A DNA stretch of 64,000 nucleotides from an uncultured Acidobacteriota bacterium (GTDB taxonomy: Bacteria > Acidobacteriota > UBA6911 > CAINFC01), in NCBI GenBank assembly GCA_903847975.1, contig CAINFC010000251.1:1-64000 (forward strand), given 5' to 3'. Shown piece after piece: positions 61,164 through 64,000 of this stretch (within the stretch, counting starts at the first letter, position 1; each line of letters opens with the position of its first letter). The position numbers were made by a program, and so were the translations under genes. The notes under the pieces were generated by a model. That model was not told the DNA's origin. It saw only the letters and a list, made by a program, of their open reading frames with translations, and did no database searches.

Positions 61164-62129
61164 CTATTGAATTGAGCCCGCTGCAAGGCGTTGTAAAAAA
61201 TCTCCATAAGCGATTTTGATCCCTTCCTCCAATGGGGTTTTGGGAGACCAGCCGAAAGCTCGCATGCGGCTGCTGTCCAGTATTTTCCGCATGGTTCCGT
61301 CCGGCCGCGTGGGATCACATACCATTGGTCCGGAAAATCCCACGACGCGGGCGGTAAGCGCCGTCAGGTCCCGGATGCTGATTTCCTCTCCTGCCCCGAT
61401 ATTAATAAAAGGGCACCCCGTCCCCGCCAGGTCTCCGTAAGATAAATGCTCCAGCAGATAAAGGCAAGCCTCCGCCAGATCGTCCACATACAGAAATTCC
61501 CTCAGCGGGCTTCCGGTACCCCAGATCACGATCTCCTTCTCCTGCCGCACCTTGGCCCAGTGGCATTTGCGAATCAAAGCCGGCAGCACGTGGCTGTTTT
61601 CCGGGTCGTAATTATCCTGGATGCCATACAGGTTACAGGGCATGGCAGCAATAAAATCGCAGCCGAACTGCCGGGCGTAATATTCGCACATTTTCAATCC
61701 GGAAATTTTTGCCAGGGCATAGGCTTCATTGGTTCGTTCCAGGTAGCCCGAGAGCAGATGCTCTTCCCTCAGGGGCTGCGGGGCTTCTTTCGGGTAGATA
61801 CAGGAGCTTCCCAGGAAAAGCAGTTTTTTTACTCCGATCCGATAGGCACCATGAATCAGGTTGCATGCGATCATCAGGTTGTCATAAAGGAAATCCGCCG
61901 GGTAGGAATGATTGGCGAGAATACCGCCGACTCGGGCGGCAGCAATCATGATATATTCGGGCCGCTCCCTTTGCAGGAAATCCAACACCGCCTGCTGCTC
62001 CCGCAGGTCCAGTCCCGGATAGGGACGCTCCAAGATACTGCCGTAGCCGGCAGAGCGCAAACGACGTACGATGGCAGATCCGACCATGCCAAGGTGGCCG
62101 GCCACAAAGATTTTAGACTGCCTGTCCAT
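61164..62129 (-). CDS. fcl: GDP-L-fucose synthase
   Basis: A 321-residue short-chain dehydrogenase (GHLGMVGSAIVRRL near 11-24; catalytic YALAK; PCNLYG) that epimerises and reduces GDP-4-keto-6-deoxymannose to GDP-L-fucose. Its ATG at 62129 overlaps the gmd stop (TGATG), so the two are translated together. A longer upstream frame is gmd DNA in another frame. Confidence 0.93.
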   Translation of the reverse strand: MDRQSKIFVAGHLGMVGSAIVRRLRSAGYGSILERPYPGLDLREQQAVLDFLQRERPEYIMIAAARVGGILANHSYPADFLYDNLMIACNLIHGAYRIGVKKLLFLGSSCIYPKEAPQPLREEHLLSGYLERTNEAYALAKISGLKMCEYYARQFGCDFIAAMPCNLYGIQDNYDPENSHVLPALIRKCHWAKVRQEKEIVIWGTGSPLREFLYVDDLAEACLYLLEHLSYGDLAGTGCPFINIGAGEEISIRDLTALTARVVGFSGPMVCDPTRPDGTMRKILDSSRMRAFGWSPKTPLEEGIKIAYGDFLQRLAAGSIQ

Positions 62130-63181
62130 CAGTTTTCCTCCCCCGGCAGCGGCACATGCAGGCGCCGGCAGTCGGCCCGAACCATGATCCTCACCAACTC
62201 GGCGAACGTCACTTCGGGCTCCCAGCCCAGTTTCGTTTTGGCTTTGGCAGGATCGCCGATGAGCAGATCCACCTCCGTGGGCCGGAAATACCGCGGATCC
62301 ACCCGGACCAGCACCCGGCCGCTGCAGGAATCCACGCCGACCTCCTCCACTCCGCAACCTTTCCAGACCATGGAAATGCCCGCCTCCAGGAAGGCTTTCT
62401 CAACGAACTCCCTTACCGAGTGTGTTTCTCCGGTGGCCACTACGAAATCGTCCGGCTGCGGCTGCTGGACCATCATCCACATCATGCGCACATAATCCGG
62501 TGCGTACCCCCAATCCCGCTTGGCATCCATGTTTCCCATGTAAAGGCAGCTTTGGGTCCCGGCCAGGATCTGGGCAACCCCCATGGTGATCTTTCGGGTC
62601 ACAAACGTTTCTCCCCGGCGCGGAGATTCGTGGTTGAACAGAATTCCGTTGGAGGCATGCAGCCCGTAGGCTTCGCGATAATTGACCACCATCCAGTAGG
62701 CATAGAGTTTTGCCACGGCATAGGGGGACCGGGGATAAAACGGTGTTTTTTCCGTTTGAGGAATTTCCTGAACCCGGCCGAAAAGCTCGGAAGTGCTGGC
62801 CTGGTAGAAGCGTGTTTCGATACCGGTCTCTTTGATGGCATCCAGAAAGCGCAGCGTGCCCACGCCATCGACCTCGGCCGTGTACTCCGGCACCTCGAAG
62901 GACACTTTGACATGAGACTGGGCCGCCAGATTATAGATCTCATCCGGCCGGATTTTCTCCAGCAGCCGGTTGAGATTCGAGGAATCGGTCAGATCTCCGT
63001 AGTGCAGATACAGCTTTACATCCGGGTTGTGGGGATCGGTGTAAAGATGATCGATGCGGGCCGTGTTGAACTGGCTGGCCCGGCGGATAATCCCGTGAAC
63101 CTCGTACCCCTTTTCCAGCAGAAATTCCGCCAGGTAGGATCCGTCCTGGCCGGTAACTCCGGAAATCAAAGCCTTTTTCAT
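62129..63181 (-). CDS. gmd: GDP-mannose 4,6-dehydratase
   Basis: A 350-residue enzyme making GDP-4-keto-6-deoxymannose. The Rossmann [19 protein letters not shown] motif, [11 protein letters not shown] and [16 protein letters not shown] are diagnostic. With fcl it supplies GDP-L-fucose for surface polysaccharides. The gene set gmd-fcl-Gfo/Idh reads on the minus strand from 63181. Confidence 0.95.
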   Translation of the reverse strand: MKKALISGVTGQDGSYLAEFLLEKGYEVHGIIRRASQFNTARIDHLYTDPHNPDVKLYLHYGDLTDSSNLNRLLEKIRPDEIYNLAAQSHVKVSFEVPEYTAEVDGVGTLRFLDAIKETGIETRFYQASTSELFGRVQEIPQTEKTPFYPRSPYAVAKLYAYWMVVNYREAYGLHASNGILFNHESPRRGETFVTRKITMGVAQILAGTQSCLYMGNMDAKRDWGYAPDYVRMMWMMVQQPQPDDFVVATGETHSVREFVEKAFLEAGISMVWKGCGVEEVGVDSCSGRVLVRVDPRYFRPTEVDLLIGDPAKAKTKLGWEPEVTFAELVRIMVRADCRRLHVPLPGEEN

Positions 63182-63425
63182 GATTGCGTCCTTACATAAT
63201 GCCCCAAAGATTTCACCGGCGGGGATTCGGATGCATTCCCCGGAAAAAGGAGAAATGATATCATTAATATTTTCAGGAGGATGAAAAACATCCGTTCATC
63301 GGTTTTGCTGCTTCAGGCTCGGGGGCATGAGCAAGATTGTTTCGCCAGTCAGGCCATTCTCTGAAAAAGCGGGCGAGGAGAATGGATATCTTACTTTCTT
63401 TATAGGGACGATTCATCGCTGAAGT
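63182..63425. promoter_or_regulatory. Divergent intergenic region with 12-bp palindrome
   Basis: The gap between gmd and the sugar transferase contains the perfect palindrome AATGATATCATT (63254-63265), within an AT-rich stretch that is a fair site for a repressor or promoter. A 27-codon frame at 63281 has AGGAGG directly touching its ATG and is not called. Confidence 0.4.
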
Positions 63426-64000
63426 ATGTTGAAGCAACGATCCCGGTCCTACCAGTTTCTGCAGTTGAGCGGCGACATTCTCATCACTGCACTTTGCCTC
63501 CCCCTTGCCTACCTGCTCCGGCGTCAGCTGCCCTTGTGGATGCCGGACAGCATCGCGGAATTATTTCACCCGGAACTGCGTCCCCTGGAGCACTACCTGC
63601 TCCTGCTGGCGCTGATTTTGCCCGCCTGGGGAATCGCACTCTATTTTCACGGAGCGCACCGGCTGCTGCCGACCGAATCCGGCAAGGAGTATCTGCGCGG
63701 CCTGATCAACCTGGAAGTCACCGGGGCGTTCATTCTGGGATTCCTTTCCTTTATTTTAAGGCTGGACCTCAGCCGCCCAATCCTTTTTCTATTCCTGGTT
63801 CTCAACCTTCTGCTTCTCTGCCTGTACCGTCTTCTGGTGGCGTGGTTTATCCGCAGAAGGTCCTACCGGGACTTCCAGCTGCGCCGCATCGTCATCATCG
63901 GAACCAATGAAACCGCCCTTCGGATTGCGGATCGGATAAAAAAATACTGCTTTTACGGAATCAAGCTGGCCGGACACCTGACTTTTACGGGAGAGCTGCC
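63426..64000 (+). CDS. N-terminal part of an exopolysaccharide sugar transferase (cut by window edge)
   Basis: An open frame from ATG 63426 running off the end of the window (191 residues seen). It shows four or five membrane helices in the first 145 residues and then the beginning of a nucleotide/CoA-binding-like domain (RRIVIIGTNETALRIADRIKK). This is the N-terminal plan of polyprenol-phosphate sugar transferases such as WcaJ/ExoY-type enzymes that start exopolysaccharide repeat units. It is divergent from the GDP-fucose genes, which fits a polysaccharide cluster continuing to the right. No strong ribosome binding site. Confidence 0.75.
   Translation, partial: MLKQRSRSYQFLQLSGDILITALCLPLAYLLRRQLPLWMPDSIAELFHPELRPLEHYLLLLALILPAWGIALYFHGAHRLLPTESGKEYLRGLINLEVTGAFILGFLSFILRLDLSRPILFLFLVLNLLLLCLYRLLVAWFIRRRSYRDFQLRRIVIIGTNETALRIADRIKKYCFYGIKLAGHLTFTGEL

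Noticed and set aside
61631-61800. Various GC-rich hairpins considered as tRNA genes across the window
   Set aside because: No segment has the cloverleaf with a T-loop GTTCGA and anticodon arm in the right spacing; no tRNA or rRNA is called.
63281-63364. 27-codon ORF downstream of AGGAGG
   Set aside because: The ribosome binding site directly touches the ATG with no spacing, and no family or conserved context supports it.

Overview
This 64 kb window looks like a chromosomal segment of a Gram-negative, GC-rich (roughly 60% by eye) bacterium, most plausibly an acidobacterial lineage such as Aminicenantia-type organisms. That placement is an inference. It rests on an Oar-like TonB-dependent receptor with an N-terminal carboxypeptidase-regulatory domain, a TonB/ExbB/ExbD energiser operon, outer-membrane proteins, and the mix of core genes. 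No rRNA, tRNA, CRISPR array, transposase or phage gene was recognised.

Region 1 (1-21,000) is accessory in character. It carries a carbohydrate-directed set: an exported enolase-superfamily protein, a metallo-beta-lactamase-fold hydrolase, a small beta-barrel, a 1152-residue TonB receptor, a sulfatase and a GH106-like glycosidase. It also holds an unknown secreted protein, a two-gene ATP-citrate-lyase-like enzyme with an unusually long and divergent large subunit, and a hybrid histidine kinase. The kinase is preceded by a small upstream ORF containing a 19-nt poly-C tract. Four copies of a composite inverted-repeat element (about 200 bp or more) sit between these genes. Two copies are bracketed by direct repeats that look like duplications made on insertion. 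The element was not seen after about 21 kb.

Region 2 (21,000-26,500) has a TPR protein divergent from a membrane-anchored TPR-CHAT protease-like protein, followed by a UROD/MtaA-type methyltransferase homologue.

Region 3 (26,500-42,500) is core: recA-ligA, rpmB, a RelA/SpoT homologue with ridA, the tonB-exbB-exbD-exbD-TPR lipoprotein operon, and tgt-yajC-secD-secF. The tonB operon probably energises receptors such as the one in region 1.

Region 4 (42,500-53,100) has proC, an MFS transporter translationally coupled to an acyltransferase-carrier-AMP ligase fusion, an EEP-family hydrolase, a 99-residue flagellar-rod-like protein far from other flagellar genes, an ECF sigma/anti-sigma/Spy-like set, an alpha/beta hydrolase and a fucose-isomerase-family protein.

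Region 5 (53,100-64,000) groups nucleoside salvage (PNP, cytidine deaminase, MTA/SAH-deaminase-like amidohydrolase, phosphopentomutase) with pyruvate kinase. It then moves to GDP-fucose synthesis (gmd, fcl), a Gfo/Idh/MocA oxidoreductase and the start of an exopolysaccharide sugar transferase cut by the window edge. A second repeat family, an imperfect hairpin of about 80 bp with CTTCCTGT/ACAGGAAG inner arms, occurs in five intergenic places across the window.
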